64,000 bases of DNA from Escarpia spicata (GCA_963995525.1 OZ023213.1:15920033-15984032), one strand, 5' to 3'. Positions 45,288-58,010 are shown, numbered from the stretch's first letter. A program made the numbers and translations. Notes: generated by a model not told the origin, from the sequence alone.

Positions 45288-46120
45288 CTAATAATGGACT
45301 AGACCAAGGAAACTCTGTAACTCCGTCAAATTGGTTGGCTTTGGTGCCTTTCTGATAGCTTCAACCTTGTCCTGCACAGGCTCAATGCCCTCAGCACTCA
45401 GAAACCTGCACTTAGCTTTGTTCAACTTCACCCTGTTTTGGCCTAGTCGTGCTAGCACCAGATTCAGTGTTTTTAGATGATCGGCCTCGTCTTCACCCAC
45501 AACGAGAATTTCATCTATGAAGCAGATCACATTTTCAATGCCACTCAATATGTTGTCCATAGTAGCTTGAAAAATGGACGGTGACGTCTTCACGCCACAT
45601 GCTAGCCTGCGCATTCTGTATAGTCCCTTGTGGGTGTTGATTGTTAGCAGACGAATCGACTCTTCGCACACTTCCATCTGATTGAAGACCCCACTTAAGT
45701 CAAGAACCGAAAACACCTTAGGCGTCTTGTTTGTCTGAGCAAATGTGGTGAACAAATCCTGCTTTGTAGGAAGCGGATACTTGTCATCCTCGATTGCAAC
45801 TTGAAATCGCCACAAATTCGCTCCGACATCTTACCGTTTTTCATTTTTTGAACATTGACTGTGGGACTTGCCCATTCACTAGACTCAACACGATGAAGAA
45901 CGTCAATAAATTCAAGACGTTCGAGTTCACTCTCCACGACTTCTCGCATGGAATAAGGCACCGGACGCGCCTTCTGGAAAACTGGCCTTTGATCTGATTT
46001 CACTTTAAGAGCTGCAGTGTAGCCCTTAATCCCCTCACGTGACTCGTTGAACAAATTCCCGTAATGGGGATTGACACTGAAAATTGCACCCCAGTCAAGT
46101 GGTATATCTGCTTTAACCAA
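45288..46120 (-). pseudogene. Reverse-transcriptase region of the Gypsy element
   Basis: Two overlapping frames (46,120-45,695 and 45,815-45,288) carry EDDKYPLPTKQDLF, VFSVLDLSGVFNQMEV, INTHKGLYRMRRL and the active-site block as FIDEIL, where YxDD is usual, so one catalytic Asp is Glu. A frame change falls at about 45,800-45,815. Confidence 0.92.
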
Positions 46121-46482
46121 TCCCGCCCCATCAATGCTGGTCGTGACCCTTTCGCCACAAACACCTGCAATGAATGCTTGTTACCATAATATCTGACAGG
46201 CACACACACTTTACCTGCCAATGGGATTAGTTCTCCGGTATATGACCTTAGCTTCAGACCGGTTTGTTCTAGTGGAAAGCTACGCAAGACATTTTTGTAC
46301 ACATTCTCCGGTACAATAGACACCGCCGCCCCAGTGTCTACAAACATTGACACATTGTGTCCATTTAACTCCATGTTCACATGTATGCCTCTCTTAACCT
46401 CGCTAGCTGTGTACACTCCATGTAGACCTAGGTCACTTTGACTGCCATAAAACATCAGTAGCCTCATCAACATCATCATCAA
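46000..46482 (-). pseudogene. Retropepsin-like protease region of the Gypsy element
   Basis: Contains the FVDTGAAVSIV active-site motif and the downstream ALMGRDWL motif. It is in the +1 frame relative to gag, and the frame changes again after GRDWLK. Confidence 0.9.
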
Positions 46483-47276
46483 TATTAGAAACCTCTCTGC
46501 CTACTCTGGTCTCCCTTCGGCCTTTTGACTTGCACATTTTTGCTACGTGACCAATTTTACCACACAAGTAACATTTTTGATCAACGAATTTGCATTTAGC
46601 AGCAGAGTGGTGTCCTCCGCATCGGAAGCACTCTCGGTCGGCCGGCACCATCGTCTGTTTCTGTCTTGGTGATCCCCGACTAGTCACGTGATGCCCCGCT
46701 GCCGTCGCCGATGGAGTATCTTCGGGCGTTTCACTGAACTCCGCTGAGCCCTTCACGGGCATTTCCTCGGCGATCGCCGTCTGATAAGCCTCATTGAACG
46801 TTAGCGAATTGTCTCTGAGCATTAACTTTGCTTGTACGGCCGTCACCTTTACGAACTTGTCTCTCAGAGCCTCATCTTGATAATCACGTGGGTACTCACA
46901 TTTATCGCATAACTCACGCAACGCCAGCGTAAACTGCGCCACTGACTCTGAAGGCCTACGCAGTCTGTTCATGAATTTGTTTCACAAGCCTATGATTGTT
47001 AGTTGCTGTTTGTAAACCGTGGTCGCCGCACGAATTACCTCATCGTAGTCCGCATTTGCCGGTGTCTCCGGTTTCAGTTGCGTCTTCAACTTCGCGTAGC
47101 ATTCAGCGCCAACGTTTGACAAGAAAATGCTCTTTTTGACATCGGCGGATACGCCGTTACTGATCACGAAGAACTCGAACCGTTCAACATAGTTTTCGAA
47201 CCTCTCCTTCTCTTCCACATACAGTTCGAAGCGGGCGCTCTTCCTGACATGCTTAAGTTCGTTTTCTCGTCGCCAC
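46433..47276 (-). pseudogene. gag region of the Gypsy element with two zinc knuckles
   Basis: Encodes RFELYVEEKERFENYVERFE and RPSESVAQFTLALRELCDKC, then zinc-binding CFRCGGHHSAAKC and CYLCGKIGHVAKMC. An in-frame TGA lies between IIGL and NKFMNRL (about 46,982). The N-terminus is out of frame with the likely start. Confidence 0.88.
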
Positions 47277-47355
47277 TGTTGTGTATTGTGGAAACGGTAC
47301 AAAACACGGACGGACACTTAATTACAACCAGTACCCGTCAAATCAATACACAACA
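47277..47355 (-). repeat. LTR of the Gypsy element (5' LTR, internally deleted, 79 bp)
   Basis: Same ends as the 166-bp LTR but lacks 88 bp. The break falls between ATTGTGG and ATTGTAG words, a short direct repeat that could explain the deletion. Confidence 0.88.
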
Positions 47356-47360
47356 CATAT

Positions 47361-49600
47361 ATGTTGTTTTATATTTTTATCATATGACAGAACCGTGGAT
47401 AAAGTGAAACAATATCAAAATCACTAAAGTACTTTTCGAGATATGAACTTTTGAAGATGTAAAATTTTACAATTTTTTCAGATTGTAAACCTATCTCTTG
47501 TTCAGTACCAGTAAACTGGAAACTATAATAAAAACAGTTATGTTCAATGTTTATCGATGCAATTTGGCACACTGATATATTTGTAGTCCTTATTTTCAAA
47601 TATATCAAAGTAATATTTTATTAATTTGTATTTGCATACTTTGCATAAATTAGCTTGCTTTTCATGGAAATGTTGTAATTAAATTATACTTTATCATTAT
47701 TTAGTTGCACATATCATGTTTAATCTGGCAAATGTTAGCTGGGAAGCTCAGCAACGAAAGAGTAACTGTTTGTCGACGGCACACAATATTAATTAATTAA
47801 AATGTCAATATTAATTAATAGAACAATACAGCATTCGTGTAGTGACCAGTGTGTAATATGACAAATTAAAGCTACATAGCTCAGCATTTAATATATGTAT
47901 ATGTATAGACGGAACAACATGTTAATTAATTAATATAAGAAATTAACTTGCAATGTATGTATACTATTTGTGTAGACATTAATTAATAAGATTAATTAAT
48001 TACTTACAAGATGGATTATTTTACAACGATCATAGTGTGTAATATAGCAATCGAAAGCTGAGGAATTTATCAATTGGATATGTGTTATTTTTTTAGACAA
48101 TACAACTATTTATTAATTGATTACAAAAATAATAAATTAATGAATTGATCAAGGTGAACTACACAGGTATAATTTGCACTGAGCACAGTGTATCATCGAG
48201 TTTTGTAGATGGAGCAATAAGGTTATACAACAATATTAAATAGTTATTAGAACGAGACAAGTTATTTTGAAGTGATTCTTGTGTTTATATAAAAAATACA
48301 GTTATTATATACATATGAAAAACTTCCTTCGTTAATATATTATATGTCATTGTTCTAAGCTGAACAATAACATTTTTAATTAATAGAATCGTACCCTGTG
48401 GCAAGGATACTGAGTAATATGTATTATGATTTAAAGACGAGAAATTGTAGTACAGGTCTATTATACCTGTATAAATGATTCTGCTAAAACAGAAATATGT
48501 CAGAACACATTTATTATATTATTTCACAATGTTACAAGAAGTTGCTAGCAATGCAATTCAAAATGTCATAAATATATTACATTAGCTTTAACTTGTATGT
48601 AACAAAAGTATGTGGGATGGTTGTCTCACGTAACTTTTTGGGGGGAAATGTGTACCCCTAAAAAACCCGTGATGTGGTGCTGCCCTCTGGCTCTGGCTGA
48701 TCATCATGTACTGCTGACAAACAGTAGCCGACGGATATTGCCGAAGCCGCTCACGGAAACATACGACCGTTCAAAATTGGAGGGTAAGCTCTAGGGGCAC
48801 GTGAGCTGGACTAACAATGGTGCTTTCCTTTACGTATTTTAAAAGTAGTAATGTAATATATTATCTTGGCAAAACGACATCAAACTTACATTTTCACAAG
48901 TATGGGAACGAAACATCAGTTGTTTTCGTTGTATTGTTTCACAACGTTACGCCAAACTCCCTACAATGTCGTTCTAGGTATAAGCAGTTTATTACTTTTA
49001 AAACGGGAAGCCGGGCCGCATCAAAACGATCGGACGCATATACGCTTATACATTTATTTATTTAACTACATGTATATTTGTTACTTTTTAGATAATGTTC
49101 AGACAGTATTAATATTATGTTATCAAGTTAATTTTATGTCAATAGATGTACGACTGCCTTAAAATATGTTGGCAGTTGGCCTTGGTTTAAATTTACACTA
49201 GTTTTACCATAGTTTCATAATGTTTCTGATTGTTTATTTTGCGTGTGCATGATGGGGGGGGGGGGCGGGAAAACAAGCGTCTATGTATGTTGACGCCACA
49301 ACGCCAATAATTCCTCGTACATTTTAAATGCTACTTGGTAATAAACAGTCTGAATCTGAATATCATCCGACGGGTAGCATCTTCAAAGCACGCTTATGTA
49401 ATAACCGTTTCAAGTTGCAGAGACATAATAATCCTAAAAATATTAATGATGTTAATGTAATTGTATTAAAAAGAAACAAACATTTATAACCAATGCGTTG
49501 TTACGTGGAAACAAGTTGAAAGTCAGCAAAATCTTAACGGATTCTCATCCGACTGAATTAGTGGCGCCGTCTGTTGACATCCCTAATATACATACCCCTG
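47361..49600. other. AT-rich intergenic stretch
   Basis: Mostly AT-rich with many TTAATTAATT words (47,790-48,130). A G-run with GCGGG at 49,253-49,269, followed by AATAAACAGTCTGAATCTGA (about 49,340), may be an old retroposon tail. No coding exon is supported. Confidence 0.4.
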
Positions 49601-49716
49601 AAATATATTCCGAGCATCTGCCAATCATCCCGTGATCGACCAATGAGGGCCAGTCCCCATGGGAGGCGGGATCGACGTTGTTATGCGACTGGCGACGCTA
49701 GCGGAGCCACAGCCCG
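49601..49716 (+). promoter_or_regulatory. Probable SLC6 promoter with two CCAAT boxes
   Basis: CCAAT occurs at 49,621-49,625 (GCCAATCAT) and at 49,640-49,644 (ACCAATGAG). The region is GC-richer than its surroundings (GGGAGGCGGG) and ends directly at the ATG. Confidence 0.5.
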
Positions 49717-49858
49717 ATGGTGAGTGGCTCCAGGACTAACAAGATGGCACGCCAACTCTGGTCGCGAGAGATTGAGTTTGTTTTGGCATGTATCGGCAAT
49801 GCTGTCGGCCTGGGAAACCTCTGGAGATTCCCGTACCTGTGCTACAGTAGCGGGGGAG
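49717..49858 (+). CDS. SLC6-family Na+/Cl--dependent transporter, first coding exon
   Basis: From ATG 49,717 the exon encodes a short cytoplasmic N-terminus and then [20 protein letters not shown] with [10 protein letters not shown], the very conserved first transmembrane segment of SLC6 transporters, including the [10 protein letters not shown] sodium- and substrate-binding unwound region. It ends at G/GTAAGT in phase 1, where many SLC6 genes have an intron. No second exon was found in the remaining 14 kb. Either the intron is long, or this is a stranded exon. Substrate class cannot be told from this piece. Confidence 0.85.
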
Positions 49859-50837
49859 GTAAGTCACTCCGGAAGTGCGTACCGAGCGCTATTTATAGAG
49901 CCAGGACGCGGCATAAAATGATAAATCGCTCGGAGCATGAGTGATGATCTGACATTGTGACAGCAGCGTTTCTTCTCTTACGCAAACAATCACAACGGGA
50001 CACGGACGTTATATAAACTATGTAAACTGCACGCATATAGGGTCGATTGTGTGTACACACTTAATTAATCGCACATGCCATAGACGTACTTGGTCGGCTC
50101 TATGTCTATGAGTCTATCGAGCGGCCAACCTGTCAAGTCTCGAGAGCGTTGACATTGTTACGATTGTAGGCTTATGCTATAGCCTTAATTATCCTTAGCC
50201 TTAGGGCCGGCCTAGGCTTAGGCAGCGGCCTAGCTAGTCCTTAAACCTAGGTGCAGGCAAAGACCTAGTCCTAGGCTAGTGCCGATTACGTTTTTTTAAT
50301 AACAATATTCGAAAACACTATTATACAGTATACTATATAAAAAGGCATGGAAACAGTCGAATACGCATCTCTAACATATAATTTATATACTAAACGAGTA
50401 CGTGTTTATGATGGGTATGTCTTAGATATATAACAACCATGCATGAGCACCTGATCAAGTACCACGATTTTGCTGAAATTATATTGGTGAATTAATACTT
50501 ATGTACAACTATATATATAGATGCCGGAACCGGGGGCTTCGGTTTCATGAGGGCTGGATATAGGATTAGCCGCCCGATATTTAAGGAAGGGACGCTACTT
50601 TTAGAGTAATATTTCCTGTTTTCGGAGAGCTGCTGGGGGTAGGAGATAGGATTAGTCTCCCAATATTGAGAGGTTAATTTTAGGTGTAACGAGGTTTTTT
50701 AGAGCGTGAAGATGCTGATGGGTTTTACGATCATCAAGGGGGTGCAATTCCAAATGCAACGTACGCACACGCAAACACACACACTCACACTCACGCATGT
50801 GCTGTACATACTGGCGATGTATTTAGTACCCTTCCGC
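49859..50837. other. Non-coding stretch with a small imperfect duplication
   Basis: Follows the SLC6 donor. The phrase ATAGGATTAG followed by CCGCCCGATATT (about 50,560) recurs as ATAGGATTAGTCTCCCAATA (about 50,647). A CA-rich patch lies at 50,762-50,800. Confidence 0.4.
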
Positions 50838-52303
50838 CAAAGTACAAACGAAGAGAAGATTTAGACAACAGTAATGAAGATATAGAGTGTGTGTTTATTG
50901 AGTTGGACAACAGTATATTTACATATAAAAGGAACATTATTATAGGAGTTGTGTACAGGCCACCAAATACATAAATGTATTCACCTCAATCTTGTATGCT
51001 ATCTTTAAAATATCCATAAAGATAATTGCCTGTGTTATCTCATGGGTGATTTCAATATCAATCTGCTAAATGTGAATAAACATGTATCTAGCTCAGAAGT
51101 TCTTGAATGTATGTACACCATGTCATATACTCCTCTCATTAGCAAGCCAACTAGAGTAACTGCTACTTCTACCACACTTATTGACAACATTTTTTACTAA
51201 TAACCAAACTATAAATAGCACAGAAACCTGTTCTGGTATACTATATACAGATAGATCAGATCATTTTCTGTCTTCTATGTCGATAACAATAGTTGTTCAA
51301 CTTATGTAAACAGAAAATACATAACTAAAAGGCTTTATACCGATCAGAACATAGCAAAGTTTGCAACAAGTCAAACTAACGCTGACTGGTAATAATAAAA
51401 TAATGCATGTGCTGCTTTCTATTCACAGTTTAGTAAGCATTATTTTAACTGCTTTCCTGAAGTAAAGATTAAAACAAATACAATACCAGGAAACCATGGC
51501 TATCACATGGGCTGAAGACCTTCATCCAATTTAACAATAAATTATTTGTCTACTACAAAAAAGCACCTACCCTTACTAATGAAACTAACTATAAAGCATA
51601 CCGCAATAAGCTTAACTCAATTTTAAGAAGAGCAGAAAGAAATCACTACCAACAGTTATTAAAGCAAAATCAATCAAATCTTCTCAAATCTTGGCAACTT
51701 ATTAAGTAAATAATAAATAAAAAACCTCCCCAATCTCCGAAGATAACTATTAATAATCAGTTAATAACCGATAAAAAGTAATTGCTGATTACTTCAATAA
51801 CTATTATGTTAAGGTTGGACCATCATTGCCTGAAAAGATTACCAAAAATGTTATTGACCCATCAATATATATATATTAAGCATCGAAACTTCCATACAAT
51901 ATTTATCTCCGTAGTTGAACTGAATGAAGTAGAAACTACAGTATAATCCAAGATCTAAACAAACTATATGTCCTGGTTGGGACATAATAACTCCACATAT
52001 TGTTAAATTAACATTTCCTACTTCCTTTAACACATGTTATTAACTTATTGTTAATTAAAGGTATTTTTCTAGACATGAAAAGAGCAAAAATGATCCCGAT
52101 ATACAAAAGCGGTGACAAGACACTCGACGTAAATAATTACTGTCCAATATCGATTTTGCCAGTTTTCTCTAAAGACTTGAGTCCTAGAAAAAATAATGTA
52201 CAACTGATTAACATCTTTCATAAACAAACATAACATCTTATATGATCACCAGTTTGGATTTAGGAAGAAGCATTCTGCAAAAATGGCTCTTGCAGACCTG
52301 CCT
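50838..52303 (+). mobile_element. Degenerate LINE: endonuclease and RT N-terminal part
   Basis: Broken frames encode YKRREDLDNSNEDIECVFIE, IIIGVVYRPPN, GDFNINLL and TLIDNIF (APE-type endonuclease), then AYRNKLNSILRRAERNHYQQ and MIPIYKSGDK, VNNYCPISILPVFSK and FGFRKKHSAKMALADL of the RT. Many stops are present. The element breaks off abruptly at about 52,303, inside the RT. Confidence 0.9.
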
Positions 52304-54080
52304 ACCATTCCGGATTGTCCGGAATCATTCCGGAAATACACCTAAAATTACGGTATTGCGGCGAGGGATGAAAATATTACGGATTCTTTCATTGTCACAA
52401 TGATCGTCAATCACTTCCTACTCCTAACAAAATTTTGCTTCACTTTATTCAACAAGTGGCAGCATATATACGCTGCTTGTTGTGACATGGGTTTTCATTG
52501 GCTGCTTCTGGTCGTAATCTGACCAATAGGAAACAGCGTTACGACAAATTCGCATTTCCGCGCCAATGGCGCTCAAACAAAATTAAGTCACGACTCACGC
52601 GGCACGAAATCATGCCGAGGGGATCGAAACGGCATCACTACCAGCCAAGAAGAAACGTGTAAAAAACGTTTATAACAGCATGCACGCAGACATGGCCCGT
52701 ATTGTCAAGTTTAAAGAAGCAAAGCAAACACAATGTCAAACGATTATTTAAATTGATTTAAAACCGAACATAGTCCACAAAACGTTGCTGTAATTCTACT
52801 AGACATTGGCGCAGTAGCACAAGTATGGAAGTAAATAAATTCCATCAACGTTATCCACGGAAGATGCTTCTGGTACAATGGGAAGACCGCCGCACCAACG
52901 CAAGCATCCTACTTAGCCTAGGCTAGGTCAACCAGAACTGGAACAGCAGTGATTGTCCAGAACCACGCCAGACTCCCGCCTCCTTATGCAAGTCCTGCCC
53001 TCCCAGTTGATTCATATAACCAGATTCAAAATCAAAGAACCTGAGGCGACCAGTGCCGTAGAATATTTTTACCTTCAAAAGCACCCTGCAGACACGCCTA
53101 AAGAGGCAAGGTAAACGTCACAACCGTGAGTACAATCAGCCGCTGTGCATGCGAATTGTGATCCACCGTACAATTAAGCAAAGCGGCAGAGATAAATGAA
53201 AAGGTGAGTGTCTACCACCTGGAAGCCTCACTTCTATTCGGTACTTCCTGTCCCCGCTGCGTTTCTAAGTTGATCTGCAGATCAAAAATTGGGCACTTGA
53301 GTAATCTCATGCAGGATACACGATCAACCCATACAATGTAGACGTCATTTTCGTTCCTAGATACCACCGTCGATGAGTCACCCTTGCAGTCTTCGTCCCA
53401 ATTTCACGAAATATCTTTCCCCGTATCATCTCCGTATAACCAACGGCGGTGTCTGTGACGTCTAACCAATGCGTCAAGTTCATTACGTCACACCAAACAG
53501 AAATCGGTTAAAAGCACTGTTACGTGAAATACTAGCCGCTGGTTTATTTTAAAATGTCGGACATTTTGTTTAGTGGACTGCTTTATAAACTCACGTGCTT
53601 CGTGGACTACATAAAATCAGCCGACTGTGTTCAGGATCACCAGTTGTGGAAATTAAGTTGTCCTGCGTGACGGATTTCCTGAAAGCATTCGCAGCTTTAG
53701 AGGACTTTTGTGCGCACACGTTCGTGATATAGGCCTACGAAGCCCGTCGAAAGCAGTGCAAAGCAGAAAAACAGGCTACTGTATACGTGTAGGGCCTATT
53801 GTATGCACAAGAGTGTGACAGGAGGGTATCATGTCACCTCAGATGTTCAGCACACACAGAAAACATTACAATGCGTGGGCGAATACGATTAATTGTTGGT
53901 TACTCGAATGACCGGAAAGGCATAGACTCTTCACCATGCACGTGGGCAGTGGCGCAATCTCCTCTCAGAAAGTCACGGCTTCCATGAAACTGTCGTCTGC
54001 GTTGTGCTGATCGTCATACACAAAGGGAAACAAAAGGCAGTTTTTGGCCTATGCATCTAAAATAGTTAATAAAAAACAAA
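52304..54080. other. Unclassified stretch, GC-richer in places
   Basis: It starts at the LINE break with ATTCCGGATTGTCCGG and CATTCCGG words. Short coding-like phrases (MPRGSKRHHYQPRR from about 52,612) are interrupted by stops. It may include an unknown transposon. No feature is supported. Confidence 0.3.
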
Positions 54081-54084
54081 CCAT

Positions 54085-54420
54085 TACATAGGCGGATCCG
54101 GGGGCCTGGATGGCACATGTCTCTCTCCACGCTTTGTAATTTGGTCGTGCTATACCTGCGCTAGAGTGGCGTGTCCCGTAGACCTTTTGCATTTTTGGCG
54201 AGCTTCCGAAATTGTGAAGGTCGCCGTGAATAATGTTCAATAGCACCACGTCACCCAGTCTTCCGATGTCATCATCCGACAGCGCGACGACGGAGACAGC
54301 GGAGTGGCTCATCTCGCCCAATATGAATTTTGTTCGATCGCCACTGAAGAATTGTTGGCGAGCGTCAAGCCTGGGGTGCAATTGAAGGTTTTTGATGGTT
54401 CGTAGATTTAAACATTTTCG
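54085..54420. repeat. Dispersed repeat R3, copy 1
   Basis: Diverged counterpart of 55,670-55,985. Shared words include ATAGGCGGATCCGGGGGCC-like starts, AGTGGCG, CCCAATATGAATTTTGTTCG and GGTGCAATTG. Confidence 0.55.
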
Positions 54421-54478
54421 AAATTCGTCTGGGGTGGAGAACTTGGAGGACTTAATATTTCAAAAGGCTGTACGTAGA

Positions 54479-54735
54479 GTTCCAGCCGCGGAATTTAATG
54501 TTTTTCTATATCATCGTAAATATAATTATGCCATCTATAAATATGTCGGTGGATGTATGCAGAAATGTTGTAGGCATTTCGCCCCGTGAGCACGTGATAT
54601 TTCTGGCAAACAACACACTGCAACAATTCCGTGTAGTTCCAGCCATGGAATTTAACGTTTTTATATATCATTGTACAGGTAATTATTCCATGTACAAATG
54701 TGTCACTGGGTGTATGCAAAGAAATGTATTAGTTT
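54479..54735. repeat. ~157-bp tandem duplication
   Basis: GTTCCAGCCGCGGAATTTAA at 54,479 recurs as GTTCCAGCCATGGAATTTAA at about 54,636, followed by parallel TGTATGCAG/TGTATGCAA segments. Two diverged copies. Confidence 0.65.
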
Positions 54736-55669
54736 TTATGTTAATAACGTTACAAAATCCCGGACGCGTAACCCAGCTGCCTCTTGCTTGTTACGTCAGT
54801 TACACGGGTGAGTGCGTGTGATTTCTGGCAAAAGGTTGTCCTAACAACTAGGCCAGTGACCAGTTACGATTAATTAATGCGGGTAGGCTGGACACATTTT
54901 GGATGGGTTTGCGGTGTCTGGAACTGAAATGTTGGGCATTTGAGGTTTGGTCTATTTTTCAGTGTTCACAATTATGTCAACAATACTTTTTTAGATTTCA
55001 GTGCAAATGATTTGAGGATATATATGGCTGTCTCCCCCCTCCCCCCGGGCAATGCCGAGTAACTTAGCTAGTCTGCTAATAACGGTAGAGCGGTGTCCTC
55101 TAGACTGGACGAAATGAACGGATGTGACATCCAGGAGGATATCAAGGGGTCAAATTGGCTTTGGCATTGAAGTCAAGTAAGTCAAGTCTGACGTCATCAG
55201 TGCATACTCTTCCCGTGACGTCAGTCGCCAAACTGGGAATGTTAGACCCTACTCTAGTTTGCACCGTCGGATCTGTACGTTTTGGTGATGTAACTTCCAA
55301 AAATGTTGCGTAGGCGTGGTACACATATATGGCATTATAACAGTCGAAATGAAGACGAGGAACTCCCCGTATTGAACACAGATCGCAGCGTTCTTGCTCA
55401 ACATCCATCTAGTTGTTTATTGATTGTCTTTTTTTATGTTCACAATTCTCACCCGTACAGTAGCAGACTCCACCGTTGATGCGAACAGCTGCTGCTTGAT
55501 ATTGCGTGAGAGTGTAAAACTAATTAAACGAGAAGGCTAAACAAATCATGTTGCTATGGCCACAGGATTACTCCGCTGGTCGATATGGCGTAGAAGGGAT
55601 GTGGTTAACGACACCGGACGGGTCCCATCCTAGCGAGAAACCAGCGTTCCGCAAAGTAGGCCGATGTGA

Positions 55670-55985
55670 TCATAGGTGGGTCCGGGGGGCTGGGGTCACG
55701 TACCCCCTAGACCTTTGTCCACACTATATCTGTGTTTGAGTGGCGCCCCCTAGACTGTTGAATGTGTCCCCGTTACGTGTACCCTCTATACCTTGTGAAA
55801 TTGTGAACCACGTCGCCGCGAGAAATAATAAACAGCCCCCCCCCCCAAAAGGATTCATATTTTAGAACCCGACAGTGCTGAAGCTCCGGCTCAGCCCACC
55901 CGATATGAATTTGGTTCGGCCGCCAGTGCAGGTTTTGGCGAGCCGCAAGGGTGTGCAATTGGATGTTTTGGCTCCTCACATAGGC
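55670..55985. repeat. Dispersed repeat R3, copy 2
   Basis: Starts ATAGGTGGGTCCGGGGGGCT and shares with copy 1 the block around CCCGATATGAATTTGGTTCG. It contains a C-run at 55,838-55,846. Confidence 0.55.
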
Positions 55986-57060
55986 CACCTTCTTTGGATC
56001 TGCCCCTGGTAATACATCGCAGCACGCGTATGTAAAGCCATCTGAGCACCGGAGCGTGTGCAGATGTTCTTCGACACAAGTTTTAAATCTACTGTTTGGA
56101 TGTGTTGCTAAACGTAGCCCCTTGGATTGTGAGTATAGTGGACACGATGTTACGCGTTCGAAGCTTCGTTAGAGAGTAGATAGTGTCCGCCCCGATCGCA
56201 ACTCTCTTTCCTGATCGCGCGTCGCGGTCTGCTTTATGATCCTACAAGGGAAACGAGCGCGTGACGCGATCGACTTCGGGGAGGGTGTCAAGATCGGGGC
56301 GCCTGCAAACACGAGTTCTCTACTGATCGGCGACCCGCTATGGTGTTTAGCTTTTAGGTATTTAGCGAGGGGCCGTAATAGCCTGGTAGCGAACTAGTAG
56401 TTCATAGAGCTAGCTGGCTGCATGTAGGCAGAAGCGTGTGTAGACAGAAGCGTGTGTAGGCAGAAGCGTACACGTGTAGAAGTGTCTGCGACTGCGGTAA
56501 CACGACGTGCAACTATCGACAATGACGTTTTTCAGCGAACGTAGGAAGCTAAAAATACAACTGGAACAGTAGTAATACACACTGTACATAATTTTAATGG
56601 CATATAGAGCCAGCAAGTCACGCCGTTTTCATTGAAAAGCTAAGCTTCTTCGGAACCAGCCAGCACAGCGAGCAAGTAAGCTTTTTGTGTGCAGATCAAT
56701 GAATGAATAGGCGAGCTTGTACTCGTGTTAATAACATGCTGTTATGCATTGGTTGGCACAGCTCTGATACTATCAGGTGAAAGTGCAAAGCAGGTTAAGT
56801 GTACATAAGTACTTTTTGTAAAGATAAAATAAAGCTATGTTCTTATATAATGCAGTCTCCAGTCCTTATGCCTTCTCAAATTTAAGCACTATTAATTACG
56901 CTTTATTCATTTGAACACCATATCTCTGGGAAGCCAATCTGCAATTTCTGCTCAAAGGTTATTCGTACAGAAGTTAGCTGAATGTACTGGAGTATTGCAG
57001 CGTGAATGAACTTGTCTGTAATATCTCTTTGTTGCTGTAGTACAGTACATATTCTGGCAT
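55986..57060. other. Intergenic stretch, nothing recognised
   Basis: Moderately GC-rich up to 56,350, then AT-rich. AGAAGCGTGTGTAG words repeat three times at 56,428-56,470. No exon or RNA gene is supported. Confidence 0.4.
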
Positions 57061-57065
57061 AGACC

Positions 57066-57450
57066 ACAACAGCTATATATATATGTATATATAGCTAGTT
57101 ACACGTTTCCATACAACCACACAGGTGCTATTAACATATATATTATATATACACAACAGCTATATATATATGTATATATAGCTAGTTACACGTTTCCATA
57201 CAACCACACAGGTGCTATTAACATATATATTATATATACACAACAGCTATATATATATGTATATATAGCTAGTTACACGTTTCCATACAACCACACAGGT
57301 GCTATTAACATATATATTATATATACACAACAGCTATATATATATGTATATATAGCTAGTTACACGTTTCCATACAACCACACAGGTGCTATTAACATAT
57401 ATATTATATATACACAACAGCTATATATATATGTATATATATATACATAT
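57066..57450. repeat. 87-bp tandem repeat built around a palindrome
   Basis: About 4.4 near-identical copies. Each contains AGCTATATATATATGTATAT ending ATAGCT, a near-perfect inverted repeat, next to ACACGTTTCCATACAACCAC. The array ends in a longer TA-rich palindrome (57,420-57,500). Confidence 0.92.
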
Positions 57451-57504
57451 ATATAGCAAGGGGGGTGGCACATCATATATATGTATATATATATATATAG
57501 CTGT

Positions 57505-58010
57505 AGTACCGTAGTACTTGACAGTTATGCTGTCGTGCTGCTTACTCCAATCTATTTCGCATTGCCAAGATACGAACAAGCCTGACTATTACAGCATGTA
57601 AGACTCTCGTCCACTCCCTTGTTACATCACGGCTCGACTACGATCTGCATCTGACCGAGTGCATGACCACATTTAAAGCGTGTCTCATTATGATTCATGA
57701 CTCATTATTTCAAGCTTGCTTTTAATGTCTAGTTCTCTATATAATTCACTCTCCACATCGTAGCATCTATTAATACTATTATTTTGTACTATTACACTAG
57801 CGTATTATTTTTATTATTTACTCATTAATATTTTATTGTCTCCTTATTTATTTATTATTATGATCTGTTATGTACGTCTTGATATTTTTAGCTTAGGTTT
57901 GTTTAGTACATTTTATATTTTAATGCAGTCCTAGCCGTTTTATACGTTTAATTAGCTTAACTAGCCTATTATTTAAATAATTTATATTTTATTGTCTATT
58001 TCTTTATTTA
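57505..58010 (+). mobile_element. LINE 3'-part fragment, copy A
   Basis: Encodes AAYSNLFRIAKIRTSLTITA and LVHSLVTSRLDY, an RT C-terminal stretch. It then jumps directly to ECMTTFKACLIMIHDSLF, the very end of such ORFs, followed by an AT-rich tail. It is nearly identical to 63,432-64,000. Confidence 0.85.

Larger units (their letters stand above)
43464..47360 (-). mobile_element. Decayed Ty3/Gypsy-type LTR retrotransposon with CATAT target duplication
   Basis: LTRs at 43,469-43,634 and 47,277-47,355 both begin TGTTGTGTATTG and end CAATACACAACA. The element is flanked by CATAT on both sides (43,464-43,468 and 47,356-47,360). A purine-rich AAGGTGGAGAAA lies just inside the left (3') LTR. On the minus strand gag, protease, RT, RNase H and integrase pieces follow in Ty3/Gypsy order. 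In-frame stops, several frame changes, altered catalytic residues and a missing integrase core mean it cannot move by itself. Confidence 0.95.
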
